A DNA stretch of 64,000 nucleotides. Origin: Lewinella sp. JB7. GTDB lineage: Bacteria > Bacteroidota > Bacteroidia > Chitinophagales > Saprospiraceae. Under the pieces are notes generated by a model. The model had not been told where the DNA came from and searched no databases. It saw only the letters and a program-made list of their open reading frames with translations. The position numbers and the translations under genes were made by a program. This document shows, piece by piece, positions 9,197-17,675 of this stretch. Positions within the stretch are counted from its first letter, which is position 1. Each line of letters starts with the position of its first letter. The stretch spans positions 62,001 to 126,000 of the forward strand of contig NZ_JANCTD010000001.1 in NCBI RefSeq assembly GCF_024297185.1, given 5' to 3'.

Positions 9197-9230
9197 AAAA
9201 AGCCCCATCGGTACCGATCGGGCTTTTTTT
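9197..9230 (+). terminator. Rho-independent terminator after tRNA-Val
   Basis: The stem pairs AAAAAGCCC with GGGCTTTTT, enclosing a short GATCGGTACCGATC-like inner palindrome, and is followed by a T run. It lies about 30 bases after the tRNA. Confidence 0.8.
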
Positions 9231-9264
9231 GTTTGGAGAATGGTCGCAGGGGGCACAGCCGCCC

Positions 9265-9297
9265 TGCGACGGAAGGACGACGCCCTCCGGGGTCGGT
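9265..9297 (+). repeat. 33-bp direct repeat, copy 1
   Basis: Identical over 33 bases to 9334-9366; the copies start 69 bases apart. The unit begins TGCGACGGAAGG and ends GGGGTCGGT. Confidence 0.85.
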
Positions 9298-9333
9298 AAG
9301 TCTGACTACTGACGTAGAAACTTGTAAATGATA

Positions 9334-9366
9334 TGCGACGGAAGGACGACGCCCTCCGGGGTCGGT
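9334..9366 (+). repeat. 33-bp direct repeat, copy 2
   Basis: Second exact copy, ending one base before the stop codon of the leftward adenine deaminase gene. The unit has an internal hairpin (GGACGACGCCCTCC region), so it may form structure in the 3' end of that transcript. Confidence 0.85.
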
Positions 9367-11016
9367 CTATTCTTTAACCCAGAGGTCTACGGCTTCGAAC
9401 GCCTCCCCATCGAATAAGCCGAGGTCGCTAAGTTTCAGTTTGGGGATGACTAGCAGGGCGAGGAAGGATAGGGTCATGAAGGGAGCCTGCAGGCCGCAGC
9501 GAAGCTTGCGACGTACGAAGCCACTGATCTCGCCGTAGCGGGCGGCTACACGCGGACCGGTATCCAGGCTCATGATGCCGGCGACGGGCAGGGGGAGCAC
9601 TTCCAGGTACTCATCCCGACCGGCGGCAATGCCCCCCCGTTCGGTAATGATGGCATTGACCATACGGCAGATGGCATCGTCGTCGACTCCCACGACAACG
9701 ATATTATGACTGTCGTGGGCCACGCTACTGGCAATGGCCCCCCGTTGGAGTTTCATGCCGGTGACGAAGCCGACGGCCGGCGGGGCATCCGCGTAGCGAT
9801 TGACGACGGCGATCTTCAGCAGATCGCGCTCCGGAGCGGAGACGGGCCGTCCGTCGCCGTCCAGCACCGGTGTCAGTTCGCGGGCACCGGTCGTGATTTC
9901 CCCATCGGTGACTTCGATGACGCGAATTTTGCCCCCCGCCGGCCCCGCCGCCGCCCGGAAGTCCTCCGGTTTTTTGAGGCCGCAGTTGAAGTTGTTGATT
10001 GGCTCCGGGCGGTAATCGGACAAGAAATGTGCGCCGGCCTCTGCGACCTTCTTACCGCCGATCCAGGTCGCCATGATGCCGAAGTGGCGGAGATCGTCGA
10101 CCTGAATGAAGTCGGCGCGGTCCCCTACCCGCAACTGCCCGACGTCAAGACCGTAGTGGTCTACGGCATTCCGGCAGGCAATCCGGAGCACGTCGAATAC
10201 ATCGTGGCCTCCGCGCACCGCCCGAATGACGAGTCGGTTAATGTGGCCCGCCAGCAGGTCGTCGGGATGACTGTCGTCGGTACAAAACATCAGCCGATCG
10301 GGAAACTCGTCGATCAGTTCCTCCAGGGCGGCATAGTTTCGGGCGGCACTTCCTTCGCGGATGAGGATCTTCATACCGGCGGCGAGTTTATCGCGGGCCT
10401 CGGCGGCGGTGGTACACTCGTGGTCGGTGGAAATGCCGGCGGCGGCGTAGGCGGTCGCCGCTGCTCCGCGTAATCCGGGGGCGTGACCGTCGACGGGTTT
10501 GCCCGCCGCCCGGGCGGCGGCGATCTTGGCCAGTACCTCGGAGTCGCCGTGCAGTACGCCCGGGTAGTTCATCACCTCGCTTAAGTAGCGGATGTCGGGG
10601 CGCGCCAGTAAGTCCGTTACGCGGTGACTGTCCAGTACGGCACCCGCGGTTTCGGCCGCCGTCGCCGGCACGCAGGAGGGGGCACCGAAGTTGATGGACA
10701 GGGGCGTATGGCGGGCGTTGTCGATCATGTACTCGACGCCCTCCATACCCATTACGTTAGCGATTTCGTGGGGGTCACTGACGGTAGCCACGGTACCGTG
10801 CACGACGGCCAGTTTGGCGAACTCGACGGGCAGCAGCATGCTGGATTCCACGTGTACGTGAGCGTCGACGAAGCCCGGCATGATAAACCAGCCCCGGCGA
10901 TCGCGTTCGGGGTCACGTTCGATGCGCTCGATGCGGCCGGCATCGTTGATTGTCACGACCGCGCCGTAAATTTCCCGGGCGTCGATGTCGACGTAGCGCC
11001 CTTTAATCTCCTGCAT
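9367..11016 (-). CDS. ade: Adenine deaminase
   Basis: A 549-residue amidohydrolase-fold enzyme converting adenine to hypoxanthine in purine salvage. The metal-binding motif GFVDAHVHVESS gives H53 and H55; further family features are TDHECTTAAEA, CTDDSHPDDL and the C-terminal domain with SVAHDSHNIVVVG. These are specific to the Ade family rather than to adenosine deaminase. Length fits. It is transcribed leftward, divergently from the MscS gene; no purine-riboswitch-like sequence was noticed in the 83-base gap between them. Confidence 0.92.
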   Translation of the reverse strand: MQEIKGRYVDIDAREIYGAVVTINDAGRIERIERDPERDRRGWFIMPGFVDAHVHVESSMLLPVEFAKLAVVHGTVATVSDPHEIANVMGMEGVEYMIDNARHTPLSINFGAPSCVPATAAETAGAVLDSHRVTDLLARPDIRYLSEVMNYPGVLHGDSEVLAKIAAARAAGKPVDGHAPGLRGAAATAYAAAGISTDHECTTAAEARDKLAAGMKILIREGSAARNYAALEELIDEFPDRLMFCTDDSHPDDLLAGHINRLVIRAVRGGHDVFDVLRIACRNAVDHYGLDVGQLRVGDRADFIQVDDLRHFGIMATWIGGKKVAEAGAHFLSDYRPEPINNFNCGLKKPEDFRAAAGPAGGKIRVIEVTDGEITTGARELTPVLDGDGRPVSAPERDLLKIAVVNRYADAPPAVGFVTGMKLQRGAIASSVAHDSHNIVVVGVDDDAICRMVNAIITERGGIAAGRDEYLEVLPLPVAGIMSLDTGPRVAARYGEISGFVRRKLRCGLQAPFMTLSFLALLVIPKLKLSDLGLFDGEAFEAVDLWVKE

Positions 11017-11099
11017 GCTGGTTCTGCTTTGTGAGCGGAACGGATTGTCGGGGCCGGGGTTGCAAACCCGTCGGGTAAAGTCGGGTTAGTCAGAAAGGA

Positions 11100-12536
11100 A
11101 TGGACAGACTGCGGGAAATCATTTTACTGGATTATAACGGATTTAGCGTCAGTGGCTACCAGCTGCTGCTCATCGCCGTTGCCGCCTTCGTGCTGCTGGG
11201 CGCCCAGGCCGTGGTGTTGCGGCGCACCCTCCCCTGGTATTACGGTCGGGAGAACGTATCGGAGAAGAATCGGAATCGGGTACGGGCCGTCATCCGCTTT
11301 TCGCTGCTTAGTTTGCTGGTCATTGCCGTACTGCGGATCCTGGACATCGACATCACCTTTATCGACGAGGCGATTCAACAGGCCTCCACGGAGGACGGTC
11401 CGCCGGTGTACCTGACCGTCCGCATCAGTACCATCGTCAAGGCCCTGCTGGCCTTTATCGTGGCCAACGTCCTGGATATTCTGATCGAAGAGTTGCTGGT
11501 GCAGCGATACCACCGGATGCACCTGTCCAACTCAGCTACGGCACAATCCCTGACCGAGGAGCAGGCGGCGGCCGATCGCTTTCGGGCGGTGCGGCCGTTC
11601 ATGTACACCCTGGCGGTGTTGGTGGTGTTGCGCGATACCGGCCTGGGTAGTTACGTACTTTACTGGTTCAACGATCCGGGTGATGAGGGCGTCAGTACCA
11701 TCACGGTGGGGAACATCGTTTTCGCCATCGGCATCTTCCTGTTTCTGCGCCTGCTCCTCATGACGATCACCAATTTGATCCTGGGGGCCTACTACCGGCG
11801 CTCGAAGGTGGACGTGGGTAGTCAGTACGCCATCAATCGCCTGATCACCTATTTCGTCTACGTAGTGGGCGTGCTCCTGGTCCTGCAGGCGGCGGGCTTT
11901 AATCTGCTGGTGCTCTGGACCGGTGCGGCCGCCCTCCTCGTCGGCATCGGCATCGGGCTGCAACAGACCTTCAACGACCTGATTTGCGGCATCATCATCC
12001 TCTTCGAGCGGGGCGTGATGGTGGGCGACGTAGTCGAGATCGCCGATCATCAGGTCGGTACGGTGCGTAAGATCGGTGCCCGGACGGCCACGATCGAAAC
12101 CCGGGACGACATCATTATTTTCGTGCCTAATTCCAAGCTCATCGGCGAGAACGTCGTCAACTGGAGCCACGTCGAGCGTAAGGCCCGCTTCCACGTGGGC
12201 GTGGGGGTAGCCTACGGGTCGGATACGGAACTGGTCAAGGAGATTCTGCAACAGGTTACCGCCGACCATCCGCGCATCCTCACGTCGCCCAAGCCCATCG
12301 TTCGTTTCCTCGATTTTGGCAGTTCGAGTCTCGATTTCGAGGTACTATTCTGGTCGCGGGACCTGTTACGCATCGAAGACGTTAAGAGCGACGTACGCTT
12401 CGCCATCGACAAAGCCTTCCGGGAGCGGGGCGTGGAAATTCCCTTCCCCCAGCGCGATCTCTGGATTCGGGGCGGCGCGGGGCTGGACCGCGCCATTCGG
12501 GCATCACCTGAATCGGGCGGGGACGCAGGAGCGTAG
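11100..12536 (+). CDS. MscS-family mechanosensitive channel
   Basis: A 478-residue inner-membrane channel with about five or six predicted membrane helices before the conserved pore region (WTGAAALLVGIGIGLQQTFN, about 276-295), followed by the soluble MscS beta domain (GVMVGDVVEIADHQVGTV) and a C-terminal alpha/beta domain. It probably releases solutes on hypo-osmotic shock. The last codons (ESGGDAGA) are encoded by a copy of the dispersed GC-rich element, which seems to have replaced or extended the original C-terminus. The hydrolase gene follows closely. Confidence 0.9.
   Translation: MDRLREIILLDYNGFSVSGYQLLLIAVAAFVLLGAQAVVLRRTLPWYYGRENVSEKNRNRVRAVIRFSLLSLLVIAVLRILDIDITFIDEAIQQASTEDGPPVYLTVRISTIVKALLAFIVANVLDILIEELLVQRYHRMHLSNSATAQSLTEEQAAADRFRAVRPFMYTLAVLVVLRDTGLGSYVLYWFNDPGDEGVSTITVGNIVFAIGIFLFLRLLLMTITNLILGAYYRRSKVDVGSQYAINRLITYFVYVVGVLLVLQAAGFNLLVLWTGAAALLVGIGIGLQQTFNDLICGIIILFERGVMVGDVVEIADHQVGTVRKIGARTATIETRDDIIIFVPNSKLIGENVVNWSHVERKARFHVGVGVAYGSDTELVKEILQQVTADHPRILTSPKPIVRFLDFGSSSLDFEVLFWSRDLLRIEDVKSDVRFAIDKAFRERGVEIPFPQRDLWIRGGAGLDRAIRASPESGGDAGA
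12515..12532 (-). repeat. Dispersed GC-rich element inside the MscS gene end
   Basis: Reads GGGCGGGGACGCAGGAGC on the plus strand and ends one base before the MscS stop codon, so it supplies C-terminal codons. Confidence 0.45.
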
Positions 12537-12577
12537 ACGTCCAAGTCGTGCGGTGCTCAATTACGAAAGGAAAACTT

Positions 12578-13342
12578 ATGCAACTCAACCACAAAATTTT
12601 CGGCGAAGGCCCCCCCCTCGTCATTCTTCACGGGCTTTTCGGTAACCTCGACAACTGGCAGACCCTCGCGCGTAAGTGGGCCGAGCACTACACCGTGATC
12701 CTCGTCGACCTCCGCAACCACGGTCGCTCGCCCCACGCCGAGGAAATGACCTACCCACTGATGGCGGAGGACGTAGCCGCGTTTCTAGAGACCCAGGGCA
12801 TCGATACCTGCCACGTGCTCGGTCACAGTATGGGCGGTAAGGTAGCCATGCAGGCGGCGCTGTCGTATCCTACCCTGGTGACGAAGCTGATCGTGGTGGA
12901 TATGGCGCCCCGCCGCTACGGTCGGGGGCACGATGACGTTTTCGCGGCCCTGCACGCACTGGATCCGGCCAGCCTGAGCGATCGCCGGGAAGCTGACGAA
13001 CGCATGGCACCCCACATGGAAGACGCCGGAGTACGGATGTTCCTGCTCAAGAACCTCACCCGCGACGACGATACCGGTTTTCGCTGGCGCATGAACCTCG
13101 AGGTACTGCACCGCGACTACGAGAACCTGATCGATTCCGTCGGAACGCTCGGGCAACAATATAACGGCCCCGCTCTCATCGTGCGCGGCGGCGAGAGCGG
13201 TTACGTGCACGACGACGATTGGCCGGCCATCGAGCAACGCTTTCCCGCCGCGAAGCTCGTTACGGTAGCGGAAGCCGGTCACTGGGTGCACGCCGAACGA
13301 CCGGGAGAGTTGGAACGACTGGTGCGCGATTTTCTGGGGTGA
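12578..13342 (+). CDS. Alpha/beta-hydrolase (YbfF-like esterase)
   Basis: A 254-residue soluble hydrolase. The nucleophile elbow GHSMGGK puts the catalytic Ser at 84; the oxyanion segment LHGLFG (18-23) and the catalytic His in AEAGHWVHAE near the C-terminus complete the pattern. The RNHGRS segment is typical of YbfF/PIP-like esterases. ATG 12578 was chosen over GTG 12548 because it is preceded by AAAGGA at good spacing and matches the family start (MQLNHKIFGEG). The natural substrate is unknown. Confidence 0.88.
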   Translation: MQLNHKIFGEGPPLVILHGLFGNLDNWQTLARKWAEHYTVILVDLRNHGRSPHAEEMTYPLMAEDVAAFLETQGIDTCHVLGHSMGGKVAMQAALSYPTLVTKLIVVDMAPRRYGRGHDDVFAALHALDPASLSDRREADERMAPHMEDAGVRMFLLKNLTRDDDTGFRWRMNLEVLHRDYENLIDSVGTLGQQYNGPALIVRGGESGYVHDDDWPAIEQRFPAAKLVTVAEAGHWVHAERPGELERLVRDFLG

Positions 13343-13350
13343 GGGTGTTG

Positions 13351-13690
13351 CCGTGCAGCTGGACGGATGAAGTCATCGCTACACGTGAAGATTGATAATT
13401 GGAGTGGTCATTGCCGTATAGCATGACGACTAAAGTCATCGCTACACGTGCAGCTTGACGACTAAAGTCGTCGCTACACGTGAGGATTTATAATTGGAGC
13501 GGTCGTTGCTGTACAGCTTGACGACTGAAGTCATCGCTACACGTACAGCTTGACGACTGAAGTCATCGCTACACGTACAGCCTGACGACTGAAGTCGTCG
13601 CTACATGAGAGGTTAGATAACCTGAGTGGTCATTGCCGTACAGCTTGACGACTAAAGTCGTCGCTACACGTGGAGTCGTCGCTACACGTA
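13351..13690 (+). repeat. Degenerate palindromic repeat array upstream of the Bat locus
   Basis: Seven full copies of GACGACTRAAGTCRTCGCTACACGT start at about 13362, 13425, 13457, 13520, 13552, 13584 and 13647, with an eighth half copy at 13673-13690. Each contains the imperfect palindrome GACGACTNAAGTCGTC and many are joined by a short CAGCTT-type linker. Spacings alternate between about 32 and 63 bases. The array ends 21 bases before the ATG of the TPR gene, so it lies within that gene's promoter or 5' leader. Confidence 0.85.
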
Positions 13691-13711
13691 AATCTTGTAA
13701 CTTGGCCCCCG

Positions 13712-14497
13712 ATGCGCCACCGAATTAGCCTTGCTCTTCTCGTTGTTCTTTGCTCCTGCGTCCCCGCCCTAATGGGAAGCCTGCAAGCGCAGTCCAGCCA
13801 CCGTGCCCTCCGGCGGGGAGACCAGGCCTACCGGGAAAAAAACTACGCGGAAGCCGAGCGGGAGTACAGCGCGGCCATCGGAGAGGAGAACAGCGCGAAG
13901 GGCAACTACAATCTCGGTAATGCCCTCTTCGAAAACGGGGAATACGCCGAAGCGGCCAAGCGCTACGAGGAGGCCGCCGGACTGGCCGAGGATCCGGAAA
14001 TTCGTTCCCGGGCCTACCGGAACCTGGGCGACAGCTATTACCGCCAGGAAAATTACCAACAGGCGGTGGAGTCCTACAAGAACAGCCTGCGGCTCAATCC
14101 CGACGATCAGGAAACGAAGTATAATCTCACGAAGGCCATCCGGGAAGTGCAGCAACAACAACAGCAGCAGCAACAAGACCAGGACCAGGAGGGGCAGGAG
14201 CAAGAACAAGACGGACAGCAGCAACAACAGCAGCAACAGAGCGGGGAGGGCAGTGAGGGCGGCGACCAGCAAGCCAGCGATCAGCCCCCCCAGGACGGTG
14301 AGCCCCGCGAGCAGACCGGCGAAGAAACCCGTAACGAAAGCGGCGGCCAGCCCGACGCAAACCCCGACGGAAGCCCGCAAATGAGTCGGGAGGAAGCCGA
14401 ACGCCAGCTCGGGATCGCGGCGGAGGAGGAAAAGCGCACCCTCAGTCGCCTGCGGCAGGGCAACCGCGAAGGCTGTACCGGAGATAAAGACTGGTGA
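13712..14497 (+). CDS. TPR protein of the Bat (aerotolerance) locus, BatC-like
   Basis: A 261-residue exported protein: signal peptide (about 1-27, ending LQAQ), three tetratricopeptide repeats (about 28-140) and a low-complexity tail very rich in Gln, Glu and Gly. This matches BatC-type TPR proteins, thought to assemble with BatA/B/D in the periplasm. ATG 13712 was chosen because it starts a proper signal peptide; an upstream in-frame start would add residues encoded by the repeat array. It overlaps batD by a few bases. BatA/BatB, usually upstream, are absent here. Confidence 0.8.
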   Translation: MRHRISLALLVVLCSCVPALMGSLQAQSSHRALRRGDQAYREKNYAEAEREYSAAIGEENSAKGNYNLGNALFENGEYAEAAKRYEEAAGLAEDPEIRSRAYRNLGDSYYRQENYQQAVESYKNSLRLNPDDQETKYNLTKAIREVQQQQQQQQQDQDQEGQEQEQDGQQQQQQQQSGEGSEGGDQQASDQPPQDGEPREQTGEETRNESGGQPDANPDGSPQMSREEAERQLGIAAEEEKRTLSRLRQGNREGCTGDKDW

Positions 14498-16227
14498 TGA
14501 AGAATGGGCTCCTGATCATACCGTTGCTGCTGTGGGCAGTCGCGTTGGCCGCTCAGCACCAGGACATCACCTTCACGGCCGAGCTGAGTAAGGATCGTAT
14601 GCTGCTCAACAGTACCGTAGCCTACAACCTCACGCTGCGTAATGCGCAGGGGGAGCAACTGACGCCGCCCGACTTCAGCGATTTTGAAGTGCTGCAGGGC
14701 CCCAACCGCTCCATCGGTACGACCATTTTGAACGGCGTGGCCTCGAGTCAGATGACCTTCTCCTGGATGCTTCAACCCAAACGGACCGGTACCCTCACCG
14801 TAGGACCCGCCACCGTACGGGCCGCCGGACGTACCTACCGGGCAAACGCGGAGCGAGTCGAGGTGCTGGACGCCGACGCCGGTAACCCGGGAGCCGCACC
14901 GGAAAATTTTCTCCGGGCCGAGGTGTCGACCGACCGCGCGTACGTAGGCCAGCAGATCATCCTGAACCTCAACCTGTACGCATCGGTCAATCCCATATCC
15001 CGTAATATGGTTCGGGAACCGGATCTCGACGGTTTCTTCGCCCGCCCGCGCCGCCGCTTCGACGCGGCACCCACCAACGTGATCGAGAACGGGCGGGAGT
15101 ACCAGCGCCGCACCCTGGCCAGTCTGGCGCTGTTTCCCATCAAGAGCGGCACTCTTACCATCGACCCCTACCGCATGGTGATCGGGGCGGTGCGCACCCG
15201 CGGCAACAGCAGCTTTTCCCGCCGCTTCACGGAACAGATCCCCGTCAACTCCGATACCGTCTACGTCGAGGTACGAGAACTGCCGCAACCCCGCCCGGCG
15301 GACTTCAGCGGCGGGGTGGGTACTTACCAACTGGACGTGCAGGTGGACCGGAACCAGCTAACCACCGACGATGCCCTACAAATCGTGATGCAGGTGACCG
15401 GACAGGGTGACGTGCAGCGCATCGAGGCACCGACACCGGTGGACGCCCGGGACTGGAACATTTACGATCCCCGCGTTACGCGCGAAGAGTTTCTGGACGG
15501 CCCGTCAGGAATGTTCGGCCGTAAGACCTTCGAGTACCAGCTGGTACCCAAACGGAGCGGTACGTACGACGTCGCTCCGAGCCTGACCTACTTTGACACC
15601 GACCGCGGGGAGTACGTTACGCTTACCCCCGAGAATTTTGCCGTCACGGTAGCCGGGGGAAGCGGGCAGAAGAGCTACACCATCGATACGGCCGCAACGG
15701 TGGTGGAAGCGCCGCTGACCCTGCGCCCCGCCCCGCCCCTCCGTCCCGGCCGCCGCTTCGACGCCGACCCGGCGGCCCGGCCCTGGTTCTGGGGAATGAT
15801 GGTGTTACCGTTGCTGATCGGGGGAGGCATCATCGGATGGAGCCGGTACCGCGCTCACCGCGACGCCCGTGACCCGGCAATCGTCTTGCGGGAGCGTGCC
15901 GGCCGGGTGGCAGCGGCCCGTCTGCGGGAAGCGAAGGTGCACTTGGATAAGGTCGAACCCCGACCCTTTTACGATGCCATTGAGGGGGCTTTGCTGACGT
16001 ATCTGCGGGATCGGTTTTCGTTGCGGGTAGCCGATCTCGGCCGGACGAACATTCGTCAGATACTCGGGGCGGCGGGGGCGGAAGCCGGTTTGATCGAGCG
16101 GTACGACCTGCTACTGGGGCGGTGCGAGATGGCGCTGTACGCCGGACAGGATTCGGCCGCCGACCTCGGGGATACCTACGCGACGGCCGCGGAACTGATC
16201 ACGGAGACGGAGCGACAGTTAAAATGA
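14497..16227 (+). CDS. batD: BatD family protein
   Basis: A 576-residue exported protein with signal peptide (1-19), several beta-sandwich domains beginning with FTAELSKDRMLLNSTVAYNL, one membrane helix at about 425-445 (PWFWGMMVLPLLIGGGIIGW) and a helical cytoplasmic tail. This is the usual BatD (BAM/oxygen-tolerance) layout. GTG 14494 and ATG 14497 are both possible starts; ATG is preferred. The start overlaps the stop of the TPR gene and its end overlaps the next gene by ATGA, indicating translational coupling. Confidence 0.87.
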   Translation: MKNGLLIIPLLLWAVALAAQHQDITFTAELSKDRMLLNSTVAYNLTLRNAQGEQLTPPDFSDFEVLQGPNRSIGTTILNGVASSQMTFSWMLQPKRTGTLTVGPATVRAAGRTYRANAERVEVLDADAGNPGAAPENFLRAEVSTDRAYVGQQIILNLNLYASVNPISRNMVREPDLDGFFARPRRRFDAAPTNVIENGREYQRRTLASLALFPIKSGTLTIDPYRMVIGAVRTRGNSSFSRRFTEQIPVNSDTVYVEVRELPQPRPADFSGGVGTYQLDVQVDRNQLTTDDALQIVMQVTGQGDVQRIEAPTPVDARDWNIYDPRVTREEFLDGPSGMFGRKTFEYQLVPKRSGTYDVAPSLTYFDTDRGEYVTLTPENFAVTVAGGSGQKSYTIDTAATVVEAPLTLRPAPPLRPGRRFDADPAARPWFWGMMVLPLLIGGGIIGWSRYRAHRDARDPAIVLRERAGRVAAARLREAKVHLDKVEPRPFYDAIEGALLTYLRDRFSLRVADLGRTNIRQILGAAGAEAGLIERYDLLLGRCEMALYAGQDSAADLGDTYATAAELITETERQLK

Positions 16228-17204
16228 TTCTATCCCTCTTTCGCACTAACCAATCCTACGCGAGCCTGCTGTTGTTCGGCTACGCGCTCGTGCTGCAACT
16301 GCCGGTGTTCCTGCTGGGGCAAGCGGAAAGTGAAGGCGAACGGGATACTTACTACGGCGGACTGGTACGGGAGGCCGTCGGGACGAGTGGCTGGGTATCC
16401 GTGCTGATCCCGGCTCTGCTGATCGCGGTGGCGGGGATCGTGGCGAACAACTACGCGGATCGCTTCCGGGTATCCCGGAAAGTGACGCAGTTTCCGGGGG
16501 TGTTCGTCGTATTGCTGTGGGCCCTGTCGCCGGCCTTTCACGCCTTCGATCCCCTGCAGTTCAACCACCTATTCCTGTTACTGGCTATAGGTGCGCTGGG
16601 GAGTACGTATAAGGGCAAGGCCACGGAGGTGGCCCGCTTCAATGCGGGGTTCTGGCTTGGCCTGGCGTCCCTGTTGCACCCCAGCTACCTGATCTTTATT
16701 CCGGCCTTCGTGGTGGGCATCGGTATCTTCGGAACGGCAAAATTGCGTACCGTCTTTCAGCTCATTGTGGGGGTGTTAATCGCCTACTTCCTCGCAGGCA
16801 CCTGTGCCTACCTGCTGGATGATCTGCAGTCCTTCTATGCGACCCAACTTGCCGGACTGCGGTTCGGGGAGTTCGAGCCCGCCGGGCGGTACGCACTGGT
16901 CGGGGCGGGGCTGCTGGCATTGCCCCTGCTGATCGTCGTGCTCGGCGGCAACCGGGCCCGGCTCATGCTGAACATCGAGGGTAGTAAAAACGTGTCATTT
17001 CTGTACTGGGTGCTTTTGTTTGCCCTGCCGGTGGCCACCTGCGCGGTGGTGCTCCGCGTGGCGGATGCTCAGGTTGTAGTCCCGCCGCTGGGCCTGCTGC
17101 TGGGTCTCTGGTTTACCCGGCAGCCGCGGGCACGCGCCGAATTTTATCACCTCCTGTTATTTGCCGCGGCGCTCGTACTGACGACCGTGGCGCTCATCGA
17201 TTAA
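16224..17204 (+). CDS. Polytopic membrane protein (DUF6427-like)
   Basis: A 326-residue integral membrane protein with about nine hydrophobic segments and short loops. The beginning MILSLFRTNQSYASLLLF resembles Bacteroidota membrane proteins of the DUF6427 type, whose function is unknown; this assignment is tentative. ATG 16224 overlaps the batD stop as ATGA, so it is probably translationally coupled to batD. mscL follows after 9 bases. Confidence 0.65.
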   Translation: MILSLFRTNQSYASLLLFGYALVLQLPVFLLGQAESEGERDTYYGGLVREAVGTSGWVSVLIPALLIAVAGIVANNYADRFRVSRKVTQFPGVFVVLLWALSPAFHAFDPLQFNHLFLLLAIGALGSTYKGKATEVARFNAGFWLGLASLLHPSYLIFIPAFVVGIGIFGTAKLRTVFQLIVGVLIAYFLAGTCAYLLDDLQSFYATQLAGLRFGEFEPAGRYALVGAGLLALPLLIVVLGGNRARLMLNIEGSKNVSFLYWVLLFALPVATCAVVLRVADAQVVVPPLGLLLGLWFTRQPRARAEFYHLLLFAAALVLTTVALID

Positions 17205-17213
17205 ACCGAATCC

Positions 17214-17675
17214 ATGGCTGGATTTTTGCAAGAATTTAAGAAGTTCGCCGTCAAGGGCAACATGATCGACCTGGCCGTCGGGGTCGTTATCGGAGCGGCC
17301 TTCAATAAGATCGTCGACGTACTCGTCAAGCAGATCATTACACCGCCCCTGGGCTACCTCACCACGGGAATCGAACTCGCCGACCTGGCCTGGGTGCTTA
17401 AGGAGCCGGTGCAGAACGAGGCCGGGGAAGTGACCGACCCGGGCGTGGTGATCGGCTACGGACTCTTTTTGGAAGCCGCGATCGACTTTCTGATCATTGC
17501 CTTTACCCTGTTCGTCATCATTCGCTTCATCAACTCCCTACGCGACAAAGCCGAGGATGCCGGCGATAAAACCGTCCCGACCCCGAAGGATATTCAGTTG
17601 CTGACCGATATCAGGGAAGAAATGAAGAAGTTGAACGGATCGGCGAACCCAACGTCAACGCCGCCCCCAGCCTGA
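17214..17675 (+). CDS. mscL: Large-conductance mechanosensitive channel MscL
   Basis: A 153-residue pentameric channel subunit that opens at near-lytic membrane tension. The N-terminal helix and first membrane helix (FKKFAVKGNMIDLAVGVVIG) are diagnostic; the second helix spans about 82-105 and the C-terminus is a charged helical bundle. It is somewhat longer than E. coli MscL because of a larger periplasmic loop and a Pro/Thr-rich tail. The last 65 bases overlap, in antisense, the 3' end of the convergent DUF5723 gene. Confidence 0.93.
   Translation: MAGFLQEFKKFAVKGNMIDLAVGVVIGAAFNKIVDVLVKQIITPPLGYLTTGIELADLAWVLKEPVQNEAGEVTDPGVVIGYGLFLEAAIDFLIIAFTLFVIIRFINSLRDKAEDAGDKTVPTPKDIQLLTDIREEMKKLNGSANPTSTPPPA

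Noticed and set aside
13351-13690. CRISPR array
   Set aside because: Repeats are imperfect, spacing is irregular (about 32 or 63 bases), the between-repeat sequences are themselves repeated, and no cas genes are present.
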